Positions 23,040 to 35,292 are shown, counted from the first letter of the stretch. The stretch is 64,000 bases of DNA from Phaeotremella fagi (GCA_001599715.1 BCHU01000005.1:434001-498000); one strand, 5' to 3'. The notes: a model not told the origin generated them from the letters alone. Translations and numbers: made by a program.

Positions 23040-23893
23040 CCTTGATATAAAGGTATCTCTACCCAAAAAAAAAACAAAAGAAATAAACAAAGGGATTCCT
23101 TGGTTGATTTTCGTCGTTGAGAACAAAGGAAGTTTGAACCAAAATCTGTCCTTGTGGTAATGGATGTAACAGTGAACGGACGTTGAAGTGTGTATCTGTA
23201 AACGATTGGAGTAAGAAAAATCTGGAATGGCTTTGGCGTTAAGTTAGAGCACAGTCGTTAATTTCGTCAAGTTTACGTTAAAAAATGAAGTGTGGAAAAG
23301 GAAAAATAGTTGTCCTTGAAGGAGGAAGGGAGGAGGGAGATTGATTTATATATACAGAATTAAGATGTGGCTTGAGAATTGAGGATGGTTTCCTGGAGGA
23401 GATGATGTTTGATATAACAATAAGAGAATGTGATTAAATAAATAATAAATACAATGAAAGGTTGTTAACAAAATAAAAAGGATAAGGAATGTGTTGATGG
23501 GTGGATGTAAACAAGACGACGTGTAGTTGGTTGTGGTTGGTGCGCCAGTTGGTTGTCGTGTGTGATTATGCTGCGTAGATCTTTGTTGATGAAACACTCG
23601 TCACTTTATGCGTAGCGTTACTATCTCTTGTTGTCACAGTCACATCTATTCACTTCATTGTCTTATTGTTTAATTCATACCATGCAGTTACTCCGTGACA
23701 ACTTCCAATTAATTACTCCGTACATGCAATGCATTGATCTCTTCCCATTCCAACCATCTCTTATTGTTCTTTTAGTGGCTTCCGCCACAAAGGGTTAAAA
23801 GGGGATCCAACAAGTAGTCAAGTTATGGCATAACGTTTCAAGAAAAAAAAAACACAGCCATGGATGTTAATCGTACACTCCCAAACCATAAAA
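23040..23893. other. Intergenic 0.85 kb, no gene supported
   Basis: Upstream region of the arrestin-like gene and 3' region of ASE1, both minus strand. AT-rich with purine tracts near 23290-23340. A 83-aa Thr/His/Leu-rich ORF (23346-23597, minus) looks spurious. Confidence 0.4.
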
Positions 23894-26568
23894 CTAAAAC
23901 GCATCTTCCTCCTCCTCTTCTTCTACTCCATCCCATTCTCCCCTAAACCCATTTCCCCCTCCAACAAACCCCGTTAAACCAATCCCAACACTGGGTCTAG
24001 GTTTGAAACTCTCTCTCCTCCTTTTATTCGATGGTAACCCCATCCCAATCCCAATCCCAACACCGCCTGCCCCTCCACCTCCTATTCCCAATCCAGGTTT
24101 TATCATCGGTATCCTAGAATTCCCAGTTATAGCCGAAGAAGAGATACCTGAAAACGTTCTAGCGGGTGTTGGAGATACTGCAGAAGTCGATGAAGTAGTT
24201 GATTTGATCAAGAATTGTGACGACTGAGGTTTAGATTTCGAGATCGATGTATTCGAAGTGATCCTCTGTCGTTTCATTGCACTGGCACCGTAACCGAAGA
24301 CACTAGCTGTTGGTGTCGGCGCTTCACGTTTCCTCGATACGCTAGCTGGAACTCTTGGTTGAGTGGCCGCTTTACGGGATTGATTTGAAACAGAACGCAT
24401 AGATCCCGAAGGTGTAGCCTGAACTTTTGGTAGTGGAGTAGGTGCCAATCCAGATTTAGCTCTCTGAACATGATTATCAGTACAGGTTTTCGTGTTGTGG
24501 AAAATTGAACACACCTTTTTGGCCTCTTTAGCAGCCTCCTTAGCCTCCAGTTCATCAAGAATATGATCGACAACCCGTATCCCATGAATGGTGAAAGCTC
24601 TCCCATTGACTTCTTCCCAGTGCGGCAAAAGTTTCAAAAGATCCCCTTCAATCTAAAAACACAGATTAGCTACGCGACAACCAATATCTTCGTCCACTAC
24701 CTACCTTCGGTTTAAGTCCATTAACTCTTTTCCTCAATTTCTCTTCCTTCAACATCCCACCACCACGTTTCGAGAATCTATTAGGATCTTTCTCAAGGAT
24801 TTCCAATTCTTCACTATCTTTCTGAAGGATGAACCATTCTTTAACTTTCTTCAGAACTGGTTCTTTACTCTCCAATTCATCTCTCAGTCTATGAACCTCC
24901 TTTTCATGCTCCGACAGCAGGCCTTCAGTGTAATTATCTACGATTTCGTTTAGTTTTACATGATCACCTAAGAAGAAGTCGAAACTGACCATCAATGAAA
25001 GGACCAAATTCAGCTTTTTCATCTTCACTCATCATGAGTTCGTTCGACAACGCCTCAATCTCCTCACGAGCACTGACGATGAACGTCGATAAACTCTGTC
25101 GTCTGATTTCGAGGACCCGTGCCAATTCCATTTCATACTGATTCCAGAGAATGTCAGTTAAATTTCTACAACGAACAGACCTTGACTTACAGCTTCAATC
25201 ATGGCCATACCAGATCCACGATTCGATTCAATGAAAATATCAATGTACTCCTGAGATTCTTTCATTCTCGTCCATAATTCACTGATCTGTTCAAAAAGGT
25301 TTTGTATCTTGGCTTCCCTAGCCGCTTTCTCATTCGACCACTAGAAACGAACATCAGCGAAAGGTCCTTCTGAAGCAAGGGAAAATCTACCCCGAATCAC
25401 TCACCAATTCTTCCATTTCAGTTAACCACTTCATCAACCCAGCTTCAGGTTCAACACCCTCAATCCCTCTCACGTCACCAATGCAAATTTCCTCTTCCTC
25501 CTCTTCCGCTAGATCAGCAGCATCCGGATTGGCGACCATGAATCTTGAGAGTATATTTTGATACTCTTCATAGAATCTCGATTTATCTGCAGAATGTAAT
25601 AAGAGATTTTGTGGGAAATCATGAAATTGACCCAGTGGTATTGGAGGTAGTATCATTTCGAAATGCAACCACGTCAAGTTTCTTAAAATGTTGATCATTT
25701 CTGCTGTTTGATTCACCTAATATCGGGTTAGATCAGGAAGACTGCTTTTAGGTTGATTAGCTTACTCGTAATTGATTTGCGTTTTCTAAAGCTGCATCGA
25801 AAGAGCGCAACACCTCTTCCGTGACATCCAGCCATATCTGGGTGACAGAAGGACTTTCATTCGACGTTGATGTTGATGAACTCGCCGAGTCAGGATTGAA
25901 TGGTTTGGGAGGGTTGATAGCCCTTAATGGTGGAGATTCGATAGCTATACCGAGAAGGGTTTCGATTTGTTTGAGGGTGGCTTGATGTTCTGTATGAAAG
26001 TTAGTGTTCATTCAAACGATATTCAAGCAACACCGATCCTTGTAGAAAACCATTGCAGACGGATTTTCAAGTCGTTCAAAAATGTCACGTCCACTCACGA
26101 TTGATAGTCTTTAATCGTTCTTGATAGAGCTAGTAAGGTAGAAGATCAATCAACCAATCACAAATGATAAATCATTTAGACGTACAATGAGTAAACTATC
26201 CTTCTGACTCAAAAGTCGATCATATTGATTTGGTAAACTCTAGAGAAAAGTTAATGTCAGTTGAGAACCGTAAAACAGGAGAGACAACTAACATCAATAG
26301 CGAAACTTTCACGTCTAGTAGCATCAACCAGCATCCCCGCTCTCTGACCAACAGCCTCAACCCCAACTTTAATCTGATTACGCAATTGATTAATCTTCTC
26401 CACCCAGTTCTCAACCTCCTTCTCTCGTCCTACTACCAGAGATTGAATGGCTTCTTTGACAAAGGCTTCTATCCTCGCTTCATCCTCTTGGAGGGCTGAG
26501 GTTGGAAGTCCTAATTGGCGATGAAGGGATTGTAGATGTGTTGTTTGGGAGGCTAGATATGCAGACAT
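23894..26568 (-). CDS. ASE1: Ase1/PRC1/MAP65 microtubule-bundling protein
   Basis: Many exons splice into a long coiled-coil protein starting MSAYLASQTTHLQSLHRQLGLP. The family crosslinks antiparallel microtubules in the spindle midzone. The conserved microtubule-binding core is visible near 24650-24830: DPNRFSKRGGGMLKEEKLRKRV followed by PKIEGDLLKLLPHWEEVNGRAFTIHG, matching the family pattern of an F-x-x-RGG loop, a Lys/Arg helix and an acidic/aromatic helix. Upstream segments (EHQATLKQIETLLG; LWLDVTEEVLRSFDAAL; LRNLTWLHFEMILP) are the dimerisation and spectrin-like helices. The C-terminal ~170 residues are Ser/Arg/Gly-rich, disordered and basic, as expected for the regulated tail, ending in an acidic cluster. 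It diverges from the phosphatidylserine synthase gene with 322 bp between starts. Confidence 0.88.
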
Positions 26569-26890
26569 TTGGGATGAATTGTGGATGTGGGTGGTTTGAT
26601 GTCATGTATTGTTGTTGGGTGTAGATGATGATATTAATGATTAGAGAAATGAAAGATGAAAGATGAAAAAAACAATAACAACACAACATCAACAACGTCA
26701 ACAAAAGTCACTCGCGTGAATGTATTACGTAAGATATCTCAAAAATCATCCATGACGTTTTGACACGCCCCCATAAAGAAGTAGAGAGGATAGATCTTAA
26801 CATTAAACTTATACCTATTCATACTCATACTCAAATCGTCTATTCTTACATAGACTACTAGGAGATCACCGCCTCTACCTCAACGCCAAA
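26569..26890. promoter_or_regulatory. Divergent promoter region ASE1 / PSS
   Basis: 322 bp between divergent starts, with an A-rich stretch near 26640-26700. No specific element recognised. Confidence 0.35.
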
Positions 26891-27889
26891 ATGACAGAAC
26901 GTAGAACTCCTTCCAAAGCCAAGGGCAAGACTATCGTAGAAGAGAAGAAGAAAATGTTGCAGCAGTATAAAGATGATGATGGACATTTCTCTTTGGTTCG
27001 GTGGGTTTAGGATTTTTAAAATCAACGACGACAACTTAGCTAATCTATGGTCCTAACCCATCTTCTCTTCTCTATTCATCTTTCAACTCAACATCGTATC
27101 TCACAACGACGTTATTTCCCACTCGTCAAATCCATATCAAACGTGTTAAACGCCTTGGCATCCAAACAGAAACTTCCGACTAGCAGATTTAATAACAATA
27201 ATGAACGGTGTCTGCGGAACCCTCTCAATCCTCTCTTCAGCCAGATATCTCTCACTCTCCGCCAATCTCCCAGGTCCACCCACCCCCAACGCACTCAACA
27301 CATTATATTTCGCGCATCTCCTGCCGATTCTCGGATTCGGATTCGACGCTTTAGACGGAACAGTAGCCAGATGGATGGGAGGTGGTAGTATGTTAGGTCA
27401 AGAGATGGATTCCTTAGCGGATCTAATTTCTTTCGGTGTAGCACCAGCAACTTTAGCTTTCACCCTCGGTCTACGAACTCCATTAGATATCCTCTGTCTC
27501 TTAATCTTCGTTTCAGCCGGTCTAGCTAGATTAGCAAGATTCAACGCGACGGTCGCGTTAATCCCTTCGGACAGTTCTGGTAAATCAAAATATTTCGAGG
27601 GTTTACCTATCCCTTCCAGTTTGGGTTTGACTTCGATGATGGCTTTCTGGGTTTCCAGAGGTTGGTTCGTTGGTGGTGGAATCAAATTCGGTGATGATGT
27701 TCCTTTCGGGGTTAGAACTCTTTGGGGTGAGACTGGTGGGAACGGTGATATCCATCTTGCTTCTTTCATTTTCGCAGTTTGGGCTGCGATGATGGTTAGT
27801 AAAACTTTAAGAGTAAGTCTTTTTTAGGTCGTTTTCACATGTCTGCATATCAATCAATGAATGCTTTTTTTTAGGTACCTAAACTGTAA
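26891..27889 (+). CDS. CHO1: CDP-diacylglycerol-serine O-phosphatidyltransferase (phosphatidylserine synthase)
   Basis: Exons 26891-27000, 27170-27812 and 27875-27889 join in frame (768 nt, 255 aa). The enzyme makes phosphatidylserine from CDP-diacylglycerol and serine in the ER. The CDP-alcohol phosphotransferase motif D-x2-DG-x2-AR-x8-G-x3-D-x3-D is complete: DALDGTVAR at residues 96-104 followed by G and the two Asp of MDSLAD. The N-terminus ends in HFSLVRNFRLADLITIMNG, typical of fungal Cho1; the first intron falls inside this motif and is long for this genome (169 nt). Several hydrophobic segments follow. The last exon encodes only VPKL and the stop. In Cryptococcus-type fungi this is an essential lipid gene. 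Confidence 0.92.
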
Positions 27890-28262
27890 AAGAGTAGATG
27901 ATCGTTGAAGAATAAACAAGGACTGCAACTGATTAAAAGAAAGAAGAACGGTTTAAGAAATTTGGAACAACACAGAAAGGACTTGAGGTTTTAGAATTCA
28001 ACATTCGTAATATTGGAGATATGCAATGAATTATGTATGACAGTTCAAATTGAGTACTAAGCTACAGCCTTCCATGACCTCCGTTGACTATCTCGAGCTG
28101 AATGACCACCATGAACCTAAAAAATTTGATGCCATCATATTCAAAGGCGTTTCGAATCATCCTTCACAATGTGATTGATTGCAATCACTCATCGATCAAT
28201 CTTACAACCAATTACAAATTAGGAATCATCTACTAATTTTAACTTCCCTCTCTCGACACAAA
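27890..28262. other. Intergenic, no gene supported
   Basis: About 370 bp between the CHO1 3' end and the first methyltransferase. An imperfect inverted repeat GTGATTGATTGCAATCAC lies at 28172-28189. No gene is seen. Confidence 0.35.
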
Positions 28263-30305
28263 ATGACCGGACAAACTCCCACCGATAAAGAATCGATCAG
28301 ATCATCAACGCCAAACACTTTCTGTCAGTATTCAAATTCCAGTGTCAAACGTCGCCTAACACCAGCTGCACAGCAACATTCTCAATAACAAGTACTATGA
28401 ACGAGAGAATGTAAGTTTTATAGGTATTGACTGAAATACCGTTAGTTGACTTCAACGATTAGTTTTCGAGGTCAGTCTTTGAAACCGCTTTATACTGTAC
28501 ATCCCTTGGAAACTGAATTTAAAACTGAAGTTGGATCAGAGGATGACGGGAGGAGATATCAAGCTCAGAATGGTATGTCGATTTCTCCACTTTCAATGGG
28601 AATACTGTACAAGCATATCTCGTGTGGATACAATTCAATATCTATCTCTTTACTGACCGATGTTGATAGATGAGTACTCGGTAAGTCAACAAGGTCAGAT
28701 CGGATTGATGAATGTTCCCGTTAGTTACCAGCAGGTATGTTAGTTCTTTTCGATCAACCTGCGATTTCTCCAACATAAAGTACTGAACCGCGCCTTGAAA
28801 AGATGAAGTTGAAATGGAGGTAAGCAAACTTTCTGTTCGATTAAGAAATCCCATTCGCTGATGTTGAATAATTAGCGTTTGGATCTTCAACATCATGGTA
28901 CAAAAGCTGTGAGTGGCGATCACTGGCGAAAGTACTACAGTACTCGTACTCGTACTCGTAGCTTACATATGGAAAGTTACAAGGGGATCTCAACTATATT
29001 GCACCTATTGCAACAGTTCTTCCTGATCAAGGTCAAGATAAAAAATGTCTAGATATTGGATGTGGTAAGTCAAAGACCTTCTTTTCTTGCCTTAAATGAG
29101 AGTTATTGATAAATTCGAATCTTGAATTTCTAGGTAGCGGCATATGGTTCGTCAAACCCTCACTAGTAATTTTGGCTTAATGTTGCTACAGGGTTATTGA
29201 GATGGCTCAAGAATTCCCTAAAGCAGAATGGATCGTAAATCATTCTCTACAATCTTGAAATAATGGATTGTTAATGACAATGGTTTAATGTAGGGAGTCG
29301 ATTTAGCGCCTATCCAAAAAGACACCAATCTGCCTGAAAACCTTCGGTTCATTATCGAAGACGTCAGTCGAGGTTTAAGTTTCCCCGAAAACTCATTCGA
29401 CGTTATTCATGCTCGGTCATTGATCGCTGGAGTAAGTTCTAGACCAAAGCCACGACAAACTATTACTCCCTAAACGTATCTCTGATCTCTTGACTTAGGT
29501 TCGGGATTGGAAAGCCTTCGTTGAAGAATGTATCAGACTTCTGAAACCCGGTGGATTACTTGTTTCTATCGAAATATCATGCCCAATAACACTTGTCGGT
29601 ATACCACCCGAAGATCATCGTAAAGTAGCACCAGGCATGTTTGAATTTTGGGATCACTTTGAAAGGTACGTAGGGGCATAACTTCTAGCTCATCCAGAAC
29701 TGGTTTACTGACGTTTATTTTGTACAGAGCTTTAACGATTAGAGGTTTGGACAGCCATGCAGGTGACGAAAGGATTATTGGATTGATGAGGGATAATCCT
29801 AAACTTCGAGATGTTACTCAACATCAGAGTTTGGTTCCATTATGGGCGTGGTCGAGTGGTGAGTGTGATAGTGAGACTGTGTATCAGTTTGGGTAGGGAA
29901 TGTCTGACAACACAACTAGATCCCCAAGAGAAGAAAGCAGGGTAAGTAAACACATGTCATCAATCAAGCACAGAATTCCAATGTGACTGACTCGAACTCA
30001 GTGAATTCTTCTATCACGATTGCAAAGCAGTTCCAGAGGTAAGTTCAGAGCAACATCACCTGATCTATCAAAAAATGTCTGATTATACATGAATCTCATT
30101 ACAGTCTGCTCGACTATTAATCATGGATGCTTGTCAAGTCAAAGAAGATGACTACAACGATCTTTGTTCTGGATGGTATAGAGATTTAGGTAGAGAGGGA
30201 GTTCCTTCGGTGAGTGAAATTCATTTTCGGCTTTGTGCAGTACGGCCCACTGAATAATCTTTGTAGGCTTTCCAATTTTGGCATAATTGGGCTTGGAAAG
30301 TTTGA
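28263..30305 (+). CDS. SAM-dependent class I methyltransferase, tandem copy A
   Basis: A gene of about 15 small exons. The spliced product starts MTGQTPTDKESIRSSTPNTF, passes through FREDDGRRYQAQNDEYSLPAD and RLDLQHHGTKA, then the Rossmann methyltransferase core. Motif I is DIGCGSGIW (split by introns at 29064 and 29151), then EWIGVDLAP (motif II), FDVIHAR, and RLLKPGGLLVSIE (motif III). The C-terminus ends FWHNWAWKV, shared with copies B and C. It resembles the LaeA/UMTA-like fungal methyltransferases in fold and spacing; the substrate is unknown. It contains 8-nt (28463-28470), 11-nt (28670-28680) and 10-nt (28725-28734) exons. All junctions examined have canonical GT-AG, so this copy looks intact. 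Confidence 0.83.
28922..28965 (+). repeat. Short TACTCG tandem repeat in a methyltransferase intron
   Basis: Four TACTCG-type hexamers (ACTCGTACTCGTACTCGTA) lie beside TACTACAGTACTCG, inside an intron of copy A. Probably a simple repeat. Confidence 0.5.
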
Positions 30306-30630
30306 TCAAGATGAGGGTGAATATACACTGTATGTACGGTGTACAGCACTGAACTCTAAATATACTCTACTGTATACTGTGCTGTACTGTACGATTTTGT
30401 GGTTTTGGAGGATGTGGCATTCATTTGCTTTACAGGACTTGTTCTACTCGCATTTGTACACACTTTGTATTCACACCATGTATTGGGGATGACCAGAATC
30501 TGAGATGGTCAGATGGTTGAACACTGATCGGGCATGAGATTGATGACCGAAAGGACCCAAACAACATATGCTGAAAGTAAGTATTGCAACAACTCTTACG
30601 CTTCCCCTAATCCCATCTAACATCTCTAAA
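30306..30630. promoter_or_regulatory. Intergenic upstream of methyltransferase B
   Basis: 325 bp. It has a cluster of TACTGTA/TGTACTGTAC words at 30360-30395 and the block TGATCGGGCAT...TGACCGAAAGGA (30525-30555), which recurs upstream of copy C (32659-32698). Confidence 0.45.
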
Positions 30631-32523
30631 ATGATTGATAAAAGAATCGAACAACCTGAGGATGACAGGTCACCAACACCAAACACGTTCTGTAAGTTTG
30701 ACATCTGTATCATACCGTGAGAGGTTGGGATTAAATATCGACCTACCTAACCTCCTATTCAGCGACTTTCTCCATGTCCAGTACCATCAATGAACGAGTG
30801 TGAGTTTGATTAGCGTATACATTCATCATTCTTCAAACGATGGACTGATTCAACCTTTTTGAATTTAGTTTTCGAGGTAAGTTTGTTCTGGTATTGTGTG
30901 ATAGTGGAGGATTGATGGTTCAGAGGATGGTGGACGAAGATTTCAAGCCCAAAACGGTGAGTGAGAACAACTAAATTTACGTGATTACCAACAATATCCA
31001 TACATCACTAGATGAATATTCGGTGAGAATATTCAAGAACCATACCTGATTCCGACTTGACGGAAAACATTCTAGCTCCCAGCAGGTATGTCTTTATGAT
31101 ACTGAAAAAGTTATTCAACTAATCCAACGGCAAAGATAATGAAGAATTAAATGTAAGTTCACCGATTGACATCTATCTACTCTATGCAAGTCTGACTATT
31201 GTTGTACCAGAGGTTAGACATTCAACATTACGGATTTAAAGCTGTAAGCTCATTTCAACATCTACAAGTTTTGTCTTTCTGATTTCAATTGCAGTCGCAA
31301 CGAGATCAAAACTACCTGGCCCCTATCAAAGATGTTCTCCCTGATTTGGGCGCTGACAAAAGATGCTTGGATATTGGTTGTGGAACTGGAATATGGTGAA
31401 TACCAACCTACCATCGTCCTGCCTCTCTTAACCTACCCGAATTATTTAGGCTTATTGAAATGGCATTGGAATTCCCAAAGGCCGAATGGATCGTGAGTTT
31501 GAAATCATCAGCTCCAAGCTGGCTGTCGCTGAAATAGATGTATTATCTTAGGGAGTTGATTTAGTCCCAGTCCAGAAAGATTCCAATCTACCGGAAAACG
31601 TTCACTTCGTTACTGAAGATGTTACTAGGGGCTTGGCATATCCTGATTCCACATTTGATGTCATACACGCTAGACTTCTGGTTGCTGGAGTAAGTGCTTT
31701 CTATATTGTGACTCTCAAAAAGTCAATGAACTCCTACAATTCATCCACCTCAATCATTTTCTTAGATTCGTGATTGGCAACTCCTCATCGAGGAATGTTT
31801 GAGATTACTCAAACCAGGTGGAATTCTTGTCATGATAGAATTCGCGTATCCAATCACTTTAATTGGGATCCCAGTCGAAGAGCACTTACATTTCGCACCT
31901 GGATGTATGAAATTCATGGAGACTGCCGTAAAGTGAGTCATTGTTTTGAAGATGATCTCTCTGACATGATTTTAGAGCTTTGGCAATAAGAGGAATGGAT
32001 CCTGAAGCTGGTAGCAAAACGATCATCAATTGTATGAGAAGTAGTGGGGGTTTTAGGGATGTCAATCAGCTGGAGATGTGGCTTCCTGTTTGGGATTGGC
32101 ATTCAGGTGAGAGATTCACTTCGTAGTGACTGATTGAAAAACTTAACGCATTCAGAACCGCATATGAAAAGAGCTGGGTGAATCTCACATCTCTACAGAA
32201 GTGTACTTTGCTTAATAAAGATACAGAGAATTCTTGATGCAAGATTTCAAGGTATTTCCAGAGGTGGGTACTTCTCAGAGCACATTACTATATCAAGTCA
32301 CAGCTTATGATACCAACTAGGCGATCCGATTGTTGATAATTGACGCTTGCGAGATGAACGAAATTGTGTATAATAATTTGTGTGCAGGATGGTATCATGA
32401 TTTAGGTCGACCGGGAGTTAATTCTGTGAGTTTTCTTTACGGAGGGTTTTTTAGAGGAGTTTGAGCGGAAAACTTATAATGTAGGCTTTACGAGTCTGTC
32501 ATAATTGGGCTTGGAAGGCTTGA
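30631..32523 (+). CDS. SAM-dependent class I methyltransferase, tandem copy B
   Basis: Same exon-intron plan as copy A. The spliced protein begins MIDKRIEQPEDDRSPTPNTFSATFSMSSTINERVFRG-type sequence, then EDGGRRFQAQNDEYSLPADNEELN, RLDIQHYGFKA, motif I DIGCGTGIW, EWIGVDLVPVQ, FDVIHARLLVAG, and RLLKPGGILVMIEF. The C-terminal half (IRGMDPEAGSKTII; DACEMNEIVYNNLCAGWYHDLGRPGV) matches copy C more closely than copy A, and the protein ends HNWAWKA. Microexons: 8 nt at 30869-30876, 11 nt at 31012-31022, 10 nt at 31076-31085, all with GT-AG. Probably cytosolic; no signal or membrane segment. Substrate unknown. Confidence 0.83.
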
Positions 32524-32807
32524 CGACACTGCGTACTTTAGAGAATCTGCTGGGGAATGTGGCGTTTGGTTCTTATACTCTGGGTATCAATTTTTCGATG
32601 AGACAAACCCATGTATCTGTCCTCAGCACATCTGCCAAATAAAGGAAGCACCTAAGATTGATCGGGCATCTTACTGTGTGATAGCATGACCGAAAGGAAC
32701 CAATCTTCTTCAATCAATCACAAGATCTCACAAGATCAAAAACGCCGTGTGACTCACTGCTGTGTCACCTTAACTCATTCTTCCATTACCATCAAACATT
32801 ACTCAAG

Positions 32808-34785
32808 ATGGATGAAAGCAAGGTTCAGCCAATGGATGATAAAAGAACATCCACACCAAATACGTTTTGTAAGTATATGCAACTCGCGCATTTGTCTGCT
32901 TCACGACCATTTTAATCGAACTGAAACTCGGTGTTATAGCGACATTTTCCATGTCAAGTACACTCAATGATCGAATGTAAGTTCATCCTCAGATATACAG
33001 CAGAATCCGATTCAAACTGAATTTACACTATTGGATTTAGGTTTCGAGGTAAAGTTGTTGCGGACCCCATGAATGGATTGTGCTGAAATTGATCATCGAT
33101 GATTTAGAGGATGAAGGACGAAGATATCAAGCTAGGAATGGTAAGTTTGATCCTAACATTTCGTCGTAGAAAGGTGCAATTCTGATTTCATATAATGTTA
33201 CTTGACATCAGATGAATATTCTGTGAGTTCAATCTCAAACATGCATAATGTGACTGATTGAGTAATCTGTATTAGTTGCCAGCAGGAAAGTGTCTCATTG
33301 TATTCAATCACTGTTTATGATGTACTGTACTCATTCAAATCCAGATGAAGATGAAATGAACGTAAGTGTGTTCCAGTCTTTTGATCCAACCTCATACTGT
33401 ACTCCCGGTTGATGTTTGGTTTCAAATAGAGATTAGACATTCAACATTACGGATTCAAGGCTGTGAGTCGAATTCCTCATTATATGAACGCTGAGATCGA
33501 TTTCAAGTCACAAGGCGACGTCAATTATCTAGCTCCAATCAAAGATGCCTTTCCTGATCAAGGTCGCGATAAGAAATGTTTGGATATTGGTTGTGGTACG
33601 TTTCGCCAAATGACTGCAAAAGGACCAAAGGCCGATGACCATGACCATGATAATAGGTACCGGTTTATGGTAAGTACTTCAAACAATGCAGTTTATAACT
33701 AGATCTGATCATTGAAAGGGTTATTGAGATGGCGACAGAGTTTTCCAAAGCAGAGTGGATCGTAGGTGACTGAAAGGCTTTCGCTGATAGGTACAAGGGA
33801 GTTGATTTAGCTCCTGTCCAAAAAGACGCTGGTATACCTGAGAACGTTCAATTCGTCGTTGAAGATGTCACTACAGGCTTATCATTCCCCGATGGTTCTT
33901 TTGATCTCATTCATACAAGAGCTCTCACTGCTGGAGTAAGATACTCATTGATCTTTCGACTTATTCATTCCTTTGCTAACCCAAATCTCTATTACTCGAT
34001 CCAAGATTCGAGATTGGAAAGCACTTGTTGAAGAATGCAGAAGATTATTGAAACCAGATGGTTTACTCGTCATGGTTGACTTTTCACCACCGGCGATACT
34101 CGTTGGAGTTCCTGTTGAGGATCATTTTAAGATAGCACCAGGATTTATGGAATTTTGGGACCAAGCCGAAAGGCAAGTTTTATTACAGTTGCGTTTGGTG
34201 GTAAACTCGTTTGATATCCATCATCTCAGGGCTATGAAGCTTAGAGGTATGGTCGCGGAAGCTGGTCAAACTGTGATTCATCATTTGAGATCATTGGGAG
34301 GATTTAGAGATTCCACTCAGTTGGAGACTTATCTTCCTCTTTGGGGCTGGTCAACGGGTGAGAAATTTACATTCATTTTGTTGAGATTCATAAACACTAA
34401 ACATCGCAGAACCACACATGAAAAAGGCAGGGTGAGTGATATCGTATGGTATGTTTCTGTAAAACCTAAAATCGCTCGATGGATTATAGAGATATCTTGA
34501 TAGAAGATTTCAAAGCAATTCCACAAGTAAGTAAAGACCGATCATGTTTACAATCTCATTTTTCTGATCTTACACATATTACAGGCCATTCGAATTTTGA
34601 TAATGGATGCTTGTCAAATTCATCAAGATGATTACGATACTTTGTGTGCCCGATGGAATGATGACTTGGGTAGACCTGGGGTCACTTCTGTGAGTGTCAT
34701 CAATGGATCGGTACGGCAGGTATTGGACTGAGGTGTCTCGTTGTAGGCTTTACGAGTTTTCCATAATTGGGCTTGGAAGGTTTGA
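32808..34785 (+). CDS. SAM-dependent class I methyltransferase, tandem copy C, possibly damaged
   Basis: Paralog of copies A and B with the same exon plan. The core is intact when spliced: GDVNYLAPIKDAFPDQG, motif I DIGCGTGLW (donor at 33599, then mini-exon 33657-33668), VDLAPVQKD, FDLIHTRALTAG, RLLKPDGLLVMVDF, DACQIHQDDY and terminal HNWAWKV. Two departures. First, the 10-nt exon 33276-33285 is followed by GA rather than GT (GCAG/GAAAGT), so the intron that is canonical in A and B has no donor; the nearest GT (33290) shifts the frame into a stop. Second, the intron at 34173-34229 is GC-AG. The gene may therefore be translated from a later Met (33484 is in frame with the core) or be losing its N-terminal region. 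The start at 32808 is tentative. Confidence 0.65.
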
Positions 34786-35292
34786 GCGGGTGTTGGTATA
34801 GATTGAGTTGCTGTTGAGGAAGGAGATGGATGCCAAGCTGTGCGAAAGGGTCATTAAGGAAACAGGGTTCTGGTTTTGGTACTGTACCTTAAAGGTTCTT
34901 AGCATGTTCATCATACTCTCAGAAGTTACTACCTTCTTTTTACTCTCTCTTTCTTACCATTTCATTGATTATTTCATCTTACTTCATTTAACCTGTCGTA
35001 TATCCGTATCTGAATTCATATCTTTTTTATTCGAACAAAAATAAACTTACAACGCAACTATCCTTACCACAAAGGTAATCTCCATCAATTAATTTTCCGG
35101 TTTCGGTTGTCCTCACCGTGCACCCCGGTCAGCACCAGCACCTCGTTACCACACAACCCCAACCCAACTTACATCATTTACATCACCTTGTCGACCGTTT
35201 TCCATATCGAAACATAATTCGGACTCTATTCATCCTTCTTTTGTCTGTATGAAAACAATAAAAAAGATTATAATTCCCTAGGTAAAACCAAG
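34786..35292. other. Intergenic, no gene supported
   Basis: About 500 bp with T/C-rich tracts near 34920-35030 and a TACTGTAC word at 34881. Contains the promoter of the membrane glycoprotein gene. Confidence 0.35.

Noticed and set aside
23346..23597. Minus-strand 83-aa ORF
   Set aside because: Thr/His/Leu low-complexity frame in AT-rich upstream sequence.
33463..33702. Independent 79-aa ORF in methyltransferase copy C
   Set aside because: It reads through a GTACGT donor; splicing restores motif I, so it is part of copy C.
28263..34785. Secondary-metabolite gene cluster
   Set aside because: No backbone synthase, P450 or transporter is present; only methyltransferase paralogs.
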